Positions 8,003-14,866 of a DNA stretch of 16,566 nt are shown in pieces. Positions within the stretch are counted from its first letter, which is position 1. Each line of letters begins with the position of its first letter. Under the pieces are notes generated by a model that worked only from the letters and a program-made list of their open reading frames with translations, did no database searches and was not told the DNA's origin. Position numbers and translations under genes: made by a program. This stretch comes from Bacteroidia bacterium (lineage in GTDB: Bacteria > Bacteroidota > Bacteroidia > UKL13-3). The stretch lies in assembly GCA_022402405.1 (NCBI GenBank), contig JAKRSG010000159.1, forward strand, positions 1 through 16,566. Reading direction: 5' to 3'.

Positions 8003-9106
8003 ATGTTTATCAGCAAGCTTACTCTTACACATTTTAAAAATTACGCTGAAGCCCAGTTTAGGTTCAGCCCGAACTTAAATGTATTTTATGGGAAAAATGG
8101 TGCGGGTAAAACTAATGTGTTGGATGCTATTTATTATTTGGCCATCACTAGGAGTTATTTTAATGCGGTAGACCAACAACAAGTGCAGCATGGTGAAAAT
8201 TATTTTACGGTAGAAGCAGATTTGGTAAAGGGCGAACTAAGCGAAACCATTCGTTTGTTCTTTCAAAGAGGTATTGGAAAAAAATTATTGGTTCAGCAAA
8301 ATGAGGTGGAGAAATTTTCTGACCATATTGGCAAAATGCCAGTGGTTATGATAGCTCCGGGCGATATTCAGCTTATTTATGAAGGCAGCGAAGAGCGCAG
8401 AAAGTTCTTTGATTTGCTTATTAGTACCTGCAATAGAATCTATTTAAATCAACTGCAAGCGTATAATAAAAGTTTAGATCAACGGAATAAGTTGCTTAAA
8501 GATTTTTATGAAAACAGGTATTTTGATAGAGATTTGTTAAATGTTTATAATGAGCAATTATTGCATGCGGGTTCCTATATTCAGCGTGTGCGAAATCAAT
8601 TTATAACTGATTTTAGGCCGCTTTTCATGAGTAATTACAGGCGTTTGGTTGGAGAAGCTGAACTCGTAAATTTAACTTATGAGAGCGAGCTGAACCGAAT
8701 ACCGTTTCAGGATTTATTGCTTAAAAGTGAGTCGGCAGATATAGATTTACTACGCACAACAAAAGGAGTTCACAAAGATGATTGGGTGTTCGAAATTGAA
8801 GGACAATCGCTCAAAAAGTTTGGATCTCAGGGACAACAAAAAACGTATATTATCGCTCTTAAGTTGGCTCAATTTCAATATCTGCATATGCAAAAATCTG
8901 AAAAGCCTATTCTGCTACTCGATGATATTTTTGAGAAGCTAGATATGCAGCGTTTGCAGCAATTGTTTGCTTGGATTTCGGAAGGTTTGTTCGGACAAAT
9001 ATTTATAACAGACACGCAAGAATCTCGCTTGCGTGCCATGTTAGAAACTATTGATTTACCTTGTCATTATTTCCAAATTCCTTTGGAAGAATCTTCTCAA
9101 AATTAA
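8003..9106 (+). CDS. recF: DNA replication/repair protein RecF
   Basis: RecF is an SMC-like ATPase that acts with RecO and RecR to load RecA on gapped DNA. The 367 residues match the family. Walker A is at 30-37 (GKNGAGKT). The RecF segment GDIQLIYEGSEERRKFFD occupies 120-137. The ABC-type signature region is FGSQGQQK at 273-280. Walker B is ILLLDD at 303-308, followed by the D-loop EKLD at 311-314. The start is set by the ATG 3 bases after the upstream stop and by the conserved opening FISKLTLTHFKNY. Its stop codon overlaps the rho stop on the other strand, and no terminator hairpin lies beyond it. Confidence 0.96.
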   Translation: MFISKLTLTHFKNYAEAQFRFSPNLNVFYGKNGAGKTNVLDAIYYLAITRSYFNAVDQQQVQHGENYFTVEADLVKGELSETIRLFFQRGIGKKLLVQQNEVEKFSDHIGKMPVVMIAPGDIQLIYEGSEERRKFFDLLISTCNRIYLNQLQAYNKSLDQRNKLLKDFYENRYFDRDLLNVYNEQLLHAGSYIQRVRNQFITDFRPLFMSNYRRLVGEAELVNLTYESELNRIPFQDLLLKSESADIDLLRTTKGVHKDDWVFEIEGQSLKKFGSQGQQKTYIIALKLAQFQYLHMQKSEKPILLLDDIFEKLDMQRLQQLFAWISEGLFGQIFITDTQESRLRAMLETIDLPCHYFQIPLEESSQN

Positions 9107-10812
9107 CCGTTCATTGAGGCCAAAAACTCTTCATTGTTTTTGGTAGATCTCATGTTTTTTAACATTAAATCCATGGCCTCTTCTGGGTTCATATCTGCTA
9201 GGTGATTTCTTAATACCCAAATTCTTTGTAGAGCGGTTTTTTCTAATAATAAATCGTCTCTTCTAGTACTAGATGAAACGATGTCGATAGCAGGAAACAC
9301 GCGTTTGTTAGCTAGTTTTCTGTCGAGCTGCAACTCCATATTACCAGTACCATTAAATTCCTCAAAGATAACCTCATCCATTTTAGAGCCCGTTTCTGTT
9401 AAGGCTGTAGCGATAATGGTTAACGAACCGCCATCTTCAATTTTACGTGCCGCTCCAAAGAAACGCTTTGGTTTATGTAACGCATTTGCATCCACACCAC
9501 CAGAAAGTATTTTACCCGAAGCTGGTTGTGCCGTGTTAAATGCTCTAGCCATACGGGTTATAGAGTCCAATAATATTACCACATCATGCCCACATTCTAC
9601 TAATCTCTTGGCTTTTTCTAAAACTATATTAGCCAATTTAACGTGCTTCTCTGCTGGTTCATCAAAGGTAGATGCCACCACTTCAGCTCTTACGCTACGT
9701 TGCATGTCTGTAACCTCTTCCGGACGTTCATCTATTAATAATATCAATAAATAAACCTCTGGGTGATTCTTAGCAATAGCATTAGCAATGTCTTTTAATA
9801 ATATGGTTTTACCTGTCTTAGGCTGCGCTACTATTAGTCCGCGTTGCCCCTTACCTATAGGTGCTAATAAATCTATGATACGAGTAGAATAGGTGCTGGC
9901 GTTATCTGCTAATCTTAATTTTTCATCTGGGAAAAGCGGTGTTAAATGCTCAAAAGCCACACGGTCTCTAACCTCAGAAGGGATTCTTCCGTTTATTGAT
10001 TCTACTTTTACTAAAGCAAAATATTTTTCGCCCTCTTTTGGCGGACGAACAGTACCATAGCATGTATCACCTGTTTTAAGTCCAAATAATTTTATTTGAG
10101 AAGGAGATACATAGATATCATCAGGCGATGGCATGTAGTTATAATCCGAACTTCTTAAAAATCCGTATCCATCAGACATCATTTCTAACACACCTTCAGA
10201 GCTTACCAAGGCATCTAATTCTTGATAAGTGCTGCGTTCTTGTCTGTTTTCTTGTGGCGGTCTGTTTTCGTTTCCATTGCCGTTTTCTGGTCTTTGCTGA
10301 CGGTTTTGATTGCGCTCATTGCGCCATTTATTGTCTTTGCGTTCAGCAGGATTATTAGGGTTTGGCGGGTTATTTATATTTGCTGGTTTTATGTAAGCAG
10401 GCTTATCAAGGCCTACAATTATTTTTTCTGTTCCAGTGTTTTCTGAGGTATCTACCTTAGAATTATCCGCTACTTTGGCGGTTTCATTCTCTGGTGTAGC
10501 ACTAATAGTTGCCTCAATAACCTTTTCAGTTTCTTTACTCTCGCTTATTTCTGGCTGAACCAAAACTGATTCATCAGCACTTTTTACAGTTTTAGTAGTA
10601 AGCTTCTCTGCCTTAGGTACGCGAGGCCTTCCTCGTTTTTTGGGAGTGTCATTTCCTTCGTCGGCAAGTTTGTGTGCCGACTGATTTTGATTTTCCAAAA
10701 TAGCATTAATTAAACCTTGTTTGTCGTGGTTAGCTGCGCTAATACCATAACTTTTAGCAATGTCTTTCAGCTCAGAAACGAGCATGTCGGTTAACGAATT
10801 TAAATCGTGCAT
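9103..10812 (-). CDS. rho: Transcription termination factor Rho with long low-complexity insertion
   Basis: Rho is the hexameric RNA-dependent helicase that ends transcription. At 569 residues it is about 150 longer than E. coli Rho (419). The order is: Rho_N domain at 1-41; a disordered, charged and Asn/Pro/Arg/Gln-rich stretch at about 42-197, with an AT-hook-like KKRGRPR at 58-64 and an NNPPNPNNP run near 147-155; a cold-shock-type RNA-binding domain at 205-275 (DGYGFLR, then DDIYVSPSQI); then the ATPase core. Walker A is PKTGKT at 331-336, Walker B VVILLDS at 411-417, the Q-loop LSGGVDANAL at 436-445 and the R-loop TGSKMDEVI at 474-482. All catalytic elements are intact. Bacteroidota Rho proteins commonly carry such an insertion; in Bacteroides thetaiotaomicron it is reported to drive phase separation. 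A leader of about 80 bases precedes the gene. Confidence 0.96.
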   Translation of the reverse strand: MHDLNSLTDMLVSELKDIAKSYGISAANHDKQGLINAILENQNQSAHKLADEGNDTPKKRGRPRVPKAEKLTTKTVKSADESVLVQPEISESKETEKVIEATISATPENETAKVADNSKVDTSENTGTEKIIVGLDKPAYIKPANINNPPNPNNPAERKDNKWRNERNQNRQQRPENGNGNENRPPQENRQERSTYQELDALVSSEGVLEMMSDGYGFLRSSDYNYMPSPDDIYVSPSQIKLFGLKTGDTCYGTVRPPKEGEKYFALVKVESINGRIPSEVRDRVAFEHLTPLFPDEKLRLADNASTYSTRIIDLLAPIGKGQRGLIVAQPKTGKTILLKDIANAIAKNHPEVYLLILLIDERPEEVTDMQRSVRAEVVASTFDEPAEKHVKLANIVLEKAKRLVECGHDVVILLDSITRMARAFNTAQPASGKILSGGVDANALHKPKRFFGAARKIEDGGSLTIIATALTETGSKMDEVIFEEFNGTGNMELQLDRKLANKRVFPAIDIVSSSTRRDDLLLEKTALQRIWVLRNHLADMNPEEAMDLMLKNMRSTKNNEEFLASMNG

Positions 10813-10829
10813 GTAAATAAGTGAATATG

Positions 10830-10871
10830 TGAACCAATCAACCGAGGCCAGCTTATAGTTTGATGAACCAA
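10830..10871 (-). repeat. Two direct copies of ATTGGTTCA in the rho leader
   Basis: The minus strand reads ATTGGTTCA twice (10872-10864 and 10838-10830), 34 bases apart, between the predicted rho transcription start and the ATG. Both are copies of the dispersed octamer. As they would be in the leader RNA they may also matter for regulation, but nothing in the sequence proves it. Confidence 0.5.
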
Positions 10872-10900
10872 TAAATTTAATGGGGAGTTGATTGAGTGTG

Positions 10901-10931
10901 CAATAGTAAGGAATATAAAATTAATTGCAAA
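10901..10931 (-). promoter_or_regulatory. Candidate promoter for rho
   Basis: On the minus strand TTTG (10931-10928), 19 bases, then TACTATTG (10908-10901) gives an exact -33 element and spacing, and a -7 box with one mismatch to TAnnTTTG. Transcription would start near 10894, leaving a leader of about 80 bases, much longer than the 10-base leaders predicted elsewhere here. Confidence 0.5.
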
Positions 10932-10971
10932 TATTTTTTTAATTGCTGCTTAAATATTCGTTTTTAAGCGA

Positions 10972-12294
10972 TTAGCCAAGTGCTTTTTTGTAAGTCGATA
11001 AGCATCTATTCCTAGCAAAAGTATGTTCTACCATAGGTTTTGGATAAGCAGAGGTGCCATATTCTGGAATCCATTTTTTGATATAGTTTAGTTGTTTGTC
11101 GAACTTCTCTGTTTGTAGTTGCGGATTAAACACTCTAAAATAAGGCGCTGCATCTGTGCCGCTGCCTGCAGCCCATTGCCAACCACCATTGTTTGCACTG
11201 AGGTCAAAATCTAAAAGCTTTTCTGCAAAATATTGTTCGCCCCATTTCCAATCTATAACCAGGTGCTTGCAAAGAAAACTAGCTACTATCATACGCACTC
11301 TATTATGCATAAAGCCAGTTTTGTTTAGTTCTCGCATGCCTGCATCAACAATAGGGTAGCCCGTTTGGCCCATGCACCAAGTTTTAAATTCATCTGGATT
11401 ATTTACCCATTCAATTCTATCGTATGCGGGTTTAAATGCAGAATTGGCTACATGAGGGAAATGCCATAGTATTTGCATATAGAAATCGCGCCATATCAAT
11501 TCATTTAAAAAGGTTTCGTTTAACGACCAAGCTTTCCTGGCTTTTTCGCGAATGCTAATGGTACCAAATCTAAAATGAATTCCAAGTTTGCTGGTTCCGG
11601 GTATAGCTGGGAAATTCCTGTTTTGAGTGTAGTTTTTTATGATGTCTTGCGAAACACTCTTGTTAGGGAAATGAAATTCTACAGTATGAAATCCAATATC
11701 AGTTAAACTTGGGTTTGGTTCAAACCGAAACGTTTGAGTGCATTTATGTAAGAGGGTTTCGCTGGGGTGTGCTTGGAAGGCTATAGGTAAATCGCCTGAT
11801 TTTTGAGCATTTAATAGGCTTTTCCATTTTTTGCTGTAAGGTGTAAACACTGTATAGGGCTTCCCATCGTCTTTTACCACTTCGTCTTTTTCGAAAATAC
11901 ATTGGTCTTTATAGCTATTAAAGCGTATGCCTTGTTGTGTGGCCCAATTTTCTACTTGTTCGTCGCGCAATTTTGCATAAGGCTCGTAGTCGTGGTTGCA
12001 AAATATGTGTGTAAAGGCATAGGTTTCTCTCAGTTTTTTGAGCGCTTGAAGGGGATTGCCAATTAAAACCTGCACGCCGCTTTTGTAGTCGGCTAATTCT
12101 TTATTCATGAACTCTAATTGCTCGTGAATAAACTGAACGCGTAAATCTGTAGAGGATGGAAGTTTGCTTAAAATTTCGGTGTCGAATATGAAAATAGGCA
12201 ACACTTCATCGCTCATTTGCAGCGCTCTGAACAAGCCTGTATTGTCGTTGAGGCGTAAATCTCTTCTCAACCAAAAAATACTTTTTATTTCCAT
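10972..12294 (-). CDS. phr: Deoxyribodipyrimidine photolyase (class I CPD type)
   Basis: Photolyase uses blue light and reduced FAD to split cyclobutane pyrimidine dimers in DNA. The 440-residue protein begins with the antenna (DNA_photolyase) domain, IFWLRRDLRLNDN at 6-18, and continues with the FAD-binding helical domain. Landmarks are ELIWRDFYMQILWHFP at 265-280, TGYPIVDAGMREL at 311-323, the MHNRVRMIVASFL stretch at 329-341, NNGGWQW at 368-374 and TDAAPYFRVFNP at 380-391. By alignment to E. coli PhrB the electron-transfer tryptophans 306, 359 and 382 are present as Trp296, Trp349 and Trp372. The C-terminal YPKPMVEH segment is also typical. It lies upstream of rho on the same strand with a 159-base gap. 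The start is supported by an AGGAGG ribosome-binding site. Confidence 0.94.
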   Translation of the reverse strand: MEIKSIFWLRRDLRLNDNTGLFRALQMSDEVLPIFIFDTEILSKLPSSTDLRVQFIHEQLEFMNKELADYKSGVQVLIGNPLQALKKLRETYAFTHIFCNHDYEPYAKLRDEQVENWATQQGIRFNSYKDQCIFEKDEVVKDDGKPYTVFTPYSKKWKSLLNAQKSGDLPIAFQAHPSETLLHKCTQTFRFEPNPSLTDIGFHTVEFHFPNKSVSQDIIKNYTQNRNFPAIPGTSKLGIHFRFGTISIREKARKAWSLNETFLNELIWRDFYMQILWHFPHVANSAFKPAYDRIEWVNNPDEFKTWCMGQTGYPIVDAGMRELNKTGFMHNRVRMIVASFLCKHLVIDWKWGEQYFAEKLLDFDLSANNGGWQWAAGSGTDAAPYFRVFNPQLQTEKFDKQLNYIKKWIPEYGTSAYPKPMVEHTFARNRCLSTYKKALG

Positions 12295-12306
12295 GATAGT
12301 TTTAAA

Positions 12307-12312
12307 CCTCCT
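12307..12312 (-). promoter_or_regulatory. Perfect Shine-Dalgarno site of phr
   Basis: AGGAGG on the minus strand lies 12 bases before the phr ATG at 12294. Other starts in this window are preceded by A/T-rich sequence without such a site, in keeping with the weak use of Shine-Dalgarno pairing in Bacteroidota, so this copy stands out. Confidence 0.5.
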
Positions 12313-12381
12313 AATCTTGAGATTGTTTTATATGTGGATGATTAGGTTAACTGTGTTAAGAAAATATTACCTGATTTGTAG

Positions 12382-12389
12382 TATTTTTG
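12382..12389 (+). promoter_or_regulatory. Candidate -7 box for the T9SS cargo gene
   Basis: TATTTTTG fits TAnnTTTG and would give a leader of about 10 bases to the ATG at 12406. No TTTG lies at the standard spacing upstream, so the call rests on the -7 box and position only. Confidence 0.35.
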
Positions 12390-12405
12390 CTCAAATCTTA
12401 AAATT

Positions 12406-13677
12406 ATGAAAAAAATATACTTTTTAGCAATAGGTGCCTTGTTGGCTACTATGCAAACTAAAGCTCAGGATTTGGAAATGTTTGATCCCATTAAAGAAAC
12501 TCGCTTTATGGTAAACACACCTGAAATGAATATTTTGTTTAAATCAGGTGTTGGGGTTCAAGAAGAAAAAATCAACGGTGTCTGGAAAAAAGAAGGTCGT
12601 TTTATTGGTGTTCAAGATGAAAAGGGTAACCAAATAGAATTTGGTGAGGATGAATGGGATTCTACCACCAACTCTTATTTATTGGGAGAGAGAATTACGA
12701 ATAAATTCGTGTATGACGGAACGGGTAGGGTGATTTCGAATTACATGTTAATTATGAGTGAGGGTGAAAAGCAAATGAGCAGAACCTTTACTTATACGTA
12801 TGATGGTTCTGGAAAATACTTACCAGTTAAATCTATCGATTCTATTTTTGGGGATGTTCCAATGAATTATGAATCTACAGATTCAATTGTTTACAATGCC
12901 TCAGGTAAAATTGAGCAAAGAATTGAGTCGATGAGCTTATTAGGCATGAACATCTTAAAGTCGAGAAAAACATATACCTACGATGCTTCTGGAAATATCA
13001 CAGATGTTTTAGTAGAGGAGCATGATGGCGCTAATTGGGAAGATAATATTCGTTTTACTTTAACTTACAATGGAAGTAATCAAGTGCTTATTCAAAAGTC
13101 TGAGTTTTTTGATGGAACCGAATGGAAATTTGATGATTTGGATAGTTTCTCGTACAACGCGGCTGGAAAAATAATTAGCTCAGTGGAATTTAATTCTGGT
13201 ATGAACCAAATAGAACCTTCAGGGAATAGCCTTTATACATATTCTGGTGATAACTTATCTGAAGTAATCGAAAGAAGTTGGAATGGTACTGCTTACGAAA
13301 ATGAAAATAAAGTAGTTTTAAATTACGATGGAAGTGCATTGGCTTCTGTTTATTTCTTTGATTGGTTGGGTTCAGATTATGAAACTGAACACAGCATGCG
13401 TATAACATTTACTAGTGGTTCTGTTGGACTTGCTTCTGCAAAAAACTTACCTAGTGTTCAGATGTATCCTAACCCTGCTGTAGAGTCTATCTCGTTTGAT
13501 GGCATTATTGCATCTGCTTTAGTTCAAGTGATAGATGTTCAAGGAAAAGTATTGTTAAATGAAACGGTAAATACTGCTCAAAACAATATTTCTGTGGCTC
13601 ATTTAACTAGCGGAATTTACTTCGTGAAAATTCAAAGCGGTTCGCAAATAGTGGTGAAGCGTTTAGTAAAAGATTAA
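12406..13677 (+). CDS. Secreted T9SS cargo protein with YD-like repeats
   Basis: The 423-residue protein has a Sec signal peptide (MKKIYFLAIG start, cleavage likely after TKA at 20, before QD) and a C-terminal type IX secretion sorting domain at about 341-423. That domain has the hallmark MYPNPA (353-358), the VIDVQGKVLLNE strand and the closing GIYFVKI and VKRLVKD. Such proteins cross the outer membrane through T9SS and are released or held at the surface. The middle contains about six or seven degenerate repeats of roughly 40 residues that pair a YDxSGxI-like turn (YTYDGSGK, TYDASGNIT, SYNAAGKII, TYSGDNL, NYDGSAL) with a DGxxWE-like turn (DGANWED, DGTEWKFDD, NGTAYENEN). This recalls YD/Rhs repeats, but no Rhs core or toxin is present. 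No enzyme motif was seen; the role is unknown, with adhesion or binding possible. Confidence 0.88.
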   Translation: MKKIYFLAIGALLATMQTKAQDLEMFDPIKETRFMVNTPEMNILFKSGVGVQEEKINGVWKKEGRFIGVQDEKGNQIEFGEDEWDSTTNSYLLGERITNKFVYDGTGRVISNYMLIMSEGEKQMSRTFTYTYDGSGKYLPVKSIDSIFGDVPMNYESTDSIVYNASGKIEQRIESMSLLGMNILKSRKTYTYDASGNITDVLVEEHDGANWEDNIRFTLTYNGSNQVLIQKSEFFDGTEWKFDDLDSFSYNAAGKIISSVEFNSGMNQIEPSGNSLYTYSGDNLSEVIERSWNGTAYENENKVVLNYDGSALASVYFFDWLGSDYETEHSMRITFTSGSVGLASAKNLPSVQMYPNPAVESISFDGIIASALVQVIDVQGKVLLNETVNTAQNNISVAHLTSGIYFVKIQSGSQIVVKRLVKD

Positions 13678-13694
13678 TCGTTTTGTTTAATAAT

Positions 13695-13731
13695 AAAAAA
13701 GCGGTTCAACCTAAATTGAACCGCTTTTTTT
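13695..13731. terminator. Bidirectional rho-independent terminator between convergent genes
   Basis: GCGGTTCAA (13701-13709) pairs with TTGAACCGC (13716-13724) around a 6-base loop, flanked by A6 and T7. It serves both the T9SS gene, ending 18 bases before it, and the serine hydrolase gene, whose TAA overlaps its right edge. The stem holds GGTTCA in inverted pair, the core of the dispersed motif, though without the 5' TT. Confidence 0.9.
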
Positions 13732-14866
13732 ATTGAATTTCTGCTAGTAATTTCAACATCAGTTTATACGAATTACTTGGGTTTTTTATCTGATTAACAG
13801 TGCCACATATAAAGACGTTTTTCTCTTTACAGTAAAAGGTAAATGCTCCAGATAAACCAGAATGACCATACAAAACGGGCATTGCTTTAAATGGTGAAAA
13901 TATTCGTGGCAGTTTAAATTTCATCATCCCTACACCATACTGAATAGGGAAGAAGATATTATTCCATTCACTTTGCGCCTCATTTAAATATTCTGTGGGA
14001 AATAAGGTGCCGTCGAAAAATGATTGTAAAAATTTGGCGCTTTCTTCTGCTGTTGAAACAATGCCTCCATCTGCTTTAAATGAACTCATTGCTAATGGCA
14101 TTTCTCTTGACTCTTTTCCGTAATATATATTCGGAATAGATTTGTCGGCTGGATTTAAATACATAAACGTTCTGTTCAATTCTAAAGGCTTACAGATACG
14201 TTCGTCTAAAATATGATTGATTTTATTTTGTAATAGAGTCTCCAATATTTTTCCTAATAACTGAAAATTGGTATCAGAATAATGTGCCTTCTTTTTGGCT
14301 CCTGGCTTAAAATGTGGCTTCATGGTTTTAGAAAGCGCAATGGCTTCTTCAAAGGTCCACGATTGGTCTTTTCCCTCACCCAATTCTGCTAAAATAGATT
14401 TACCAGTAGGTTTCTTTCCTTGAAAATAATCTGGTAATCCAGATGTTTGAGCCAAGAGATGTTTTATGGTAATTTCGCCACTATAATCTTGCCCTTTATA
14501 TTTATGTAACCCTCGCATGATGTTTTCTGGTAAATACATAGATATTGGGTCATCTAACCTAATTCTGCCTTCTGAACACAACTGAAAAACAATAGCAGTT
14601 ATGTAAAGCTTGGTAGTACTGGCAATAAAATATTGCGATTTCCCTTTTAAATTTCCGGCTGAACCAAGCCATGTTTCTTGGCTTTTTTTGATGAAAATGG
14701 CGTTGCCAAAAATTTCTTTGTTATCTACATTTTTATCGAGAATCAATTGAAGTTTTTCTCTTGGTAGTTTTATGTTTTGTGCCATACTTTCTTGAATACT
14801 AAATGCACTTATTAGTATCAAAAATAAACTAGTTTTTTGTGCTATTAGCTGAAGCTTGATTGTCAT
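13730..14866 (-). CDS. Secreted serine hydrolase of the beta-lactamase class C / penicillin-binding family
   Basis: The 378-residue protein has a signal peptide (hydrophobic LFLILISAFSI, likely cleaved after SMA at 29). The active-site serine motif STTK is at 83-86, with Ser83 the nucleophile and Lys86 the base. The second motif is Tyr196-Ser-Asp in HYSDTNFQLLGKI; the more usual form is YSN or YAN, so position three is Asp here. The third motif is His335-Ser-Gly in YGHSGLSGAF, replacing the KTG of true beta-lactamases, as is common in esterase or peptidase members. HLLAQTSGLPDY at 136-147 is a strong family signature. Substrate cannot be told: D-amino-acid peptides, cell-wall peptides or esters are all possible. 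The gene overlaps the upstream DUF1456 gene by 38 bases and ends in the bidirectional terminator. Confidence 0.9.
   Translation of the reverse strand: MTIKLQLIAQKTSLFLILISAFSIQESMAQNIKLPREKLQLILDKNVDNKEIFGNAIFIKKSQETWLGSAGNLKGKSQYFIASTTKLYITAIVFQLCSEGRIRLDDPISMYLPENIMRGLHKYKGQDYSGEITIKHLLAQTSGLPDYFQGKKPTGKSILAELGEGKDQSWTFEEAIALSKTMKPHFKPGAKKKAHYSDTNFQLLGKILETLLQNKINHILDERICKPLELNRTFMYLNPADKSIPNIYYGKESREMPLAMSSFKADGGIVSTAEESAKFLQSFFDGTLFPTEYLNEAQSEWNNIFFPIQYGVGMMKFKLPRIFSPFKAMPVLYGHSGLSGAFTFYCKEKNVFICGTVNQIKNPSNSYKLMLKLLAEIQ

Noticed and set aside
9281..9754. 157-codon open frame on the + strand inside rho
   Set aside because: It is antisense to the conserved Rho ATPase core, has no recognisable domain, and mirrors the codon pattern of rho.
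10972..12294. Calling the photolyase a DASH-type cryptochrome
   Set aside because: The NNGGWQWAA and TDAAPYFRVFNP motifs, the tryptophan set and the short length fit class I CPD photolyase better.
13730..14866. Calling the serine hydrolase a true class C beta-lactamase (resistance gene)
   Set aside because: The third motif is His-Ser-Gly rather than Lys-Thr-Gly and the second is YSD, which fits the wider esterase/peptidase family; no resistance function can be claimed.
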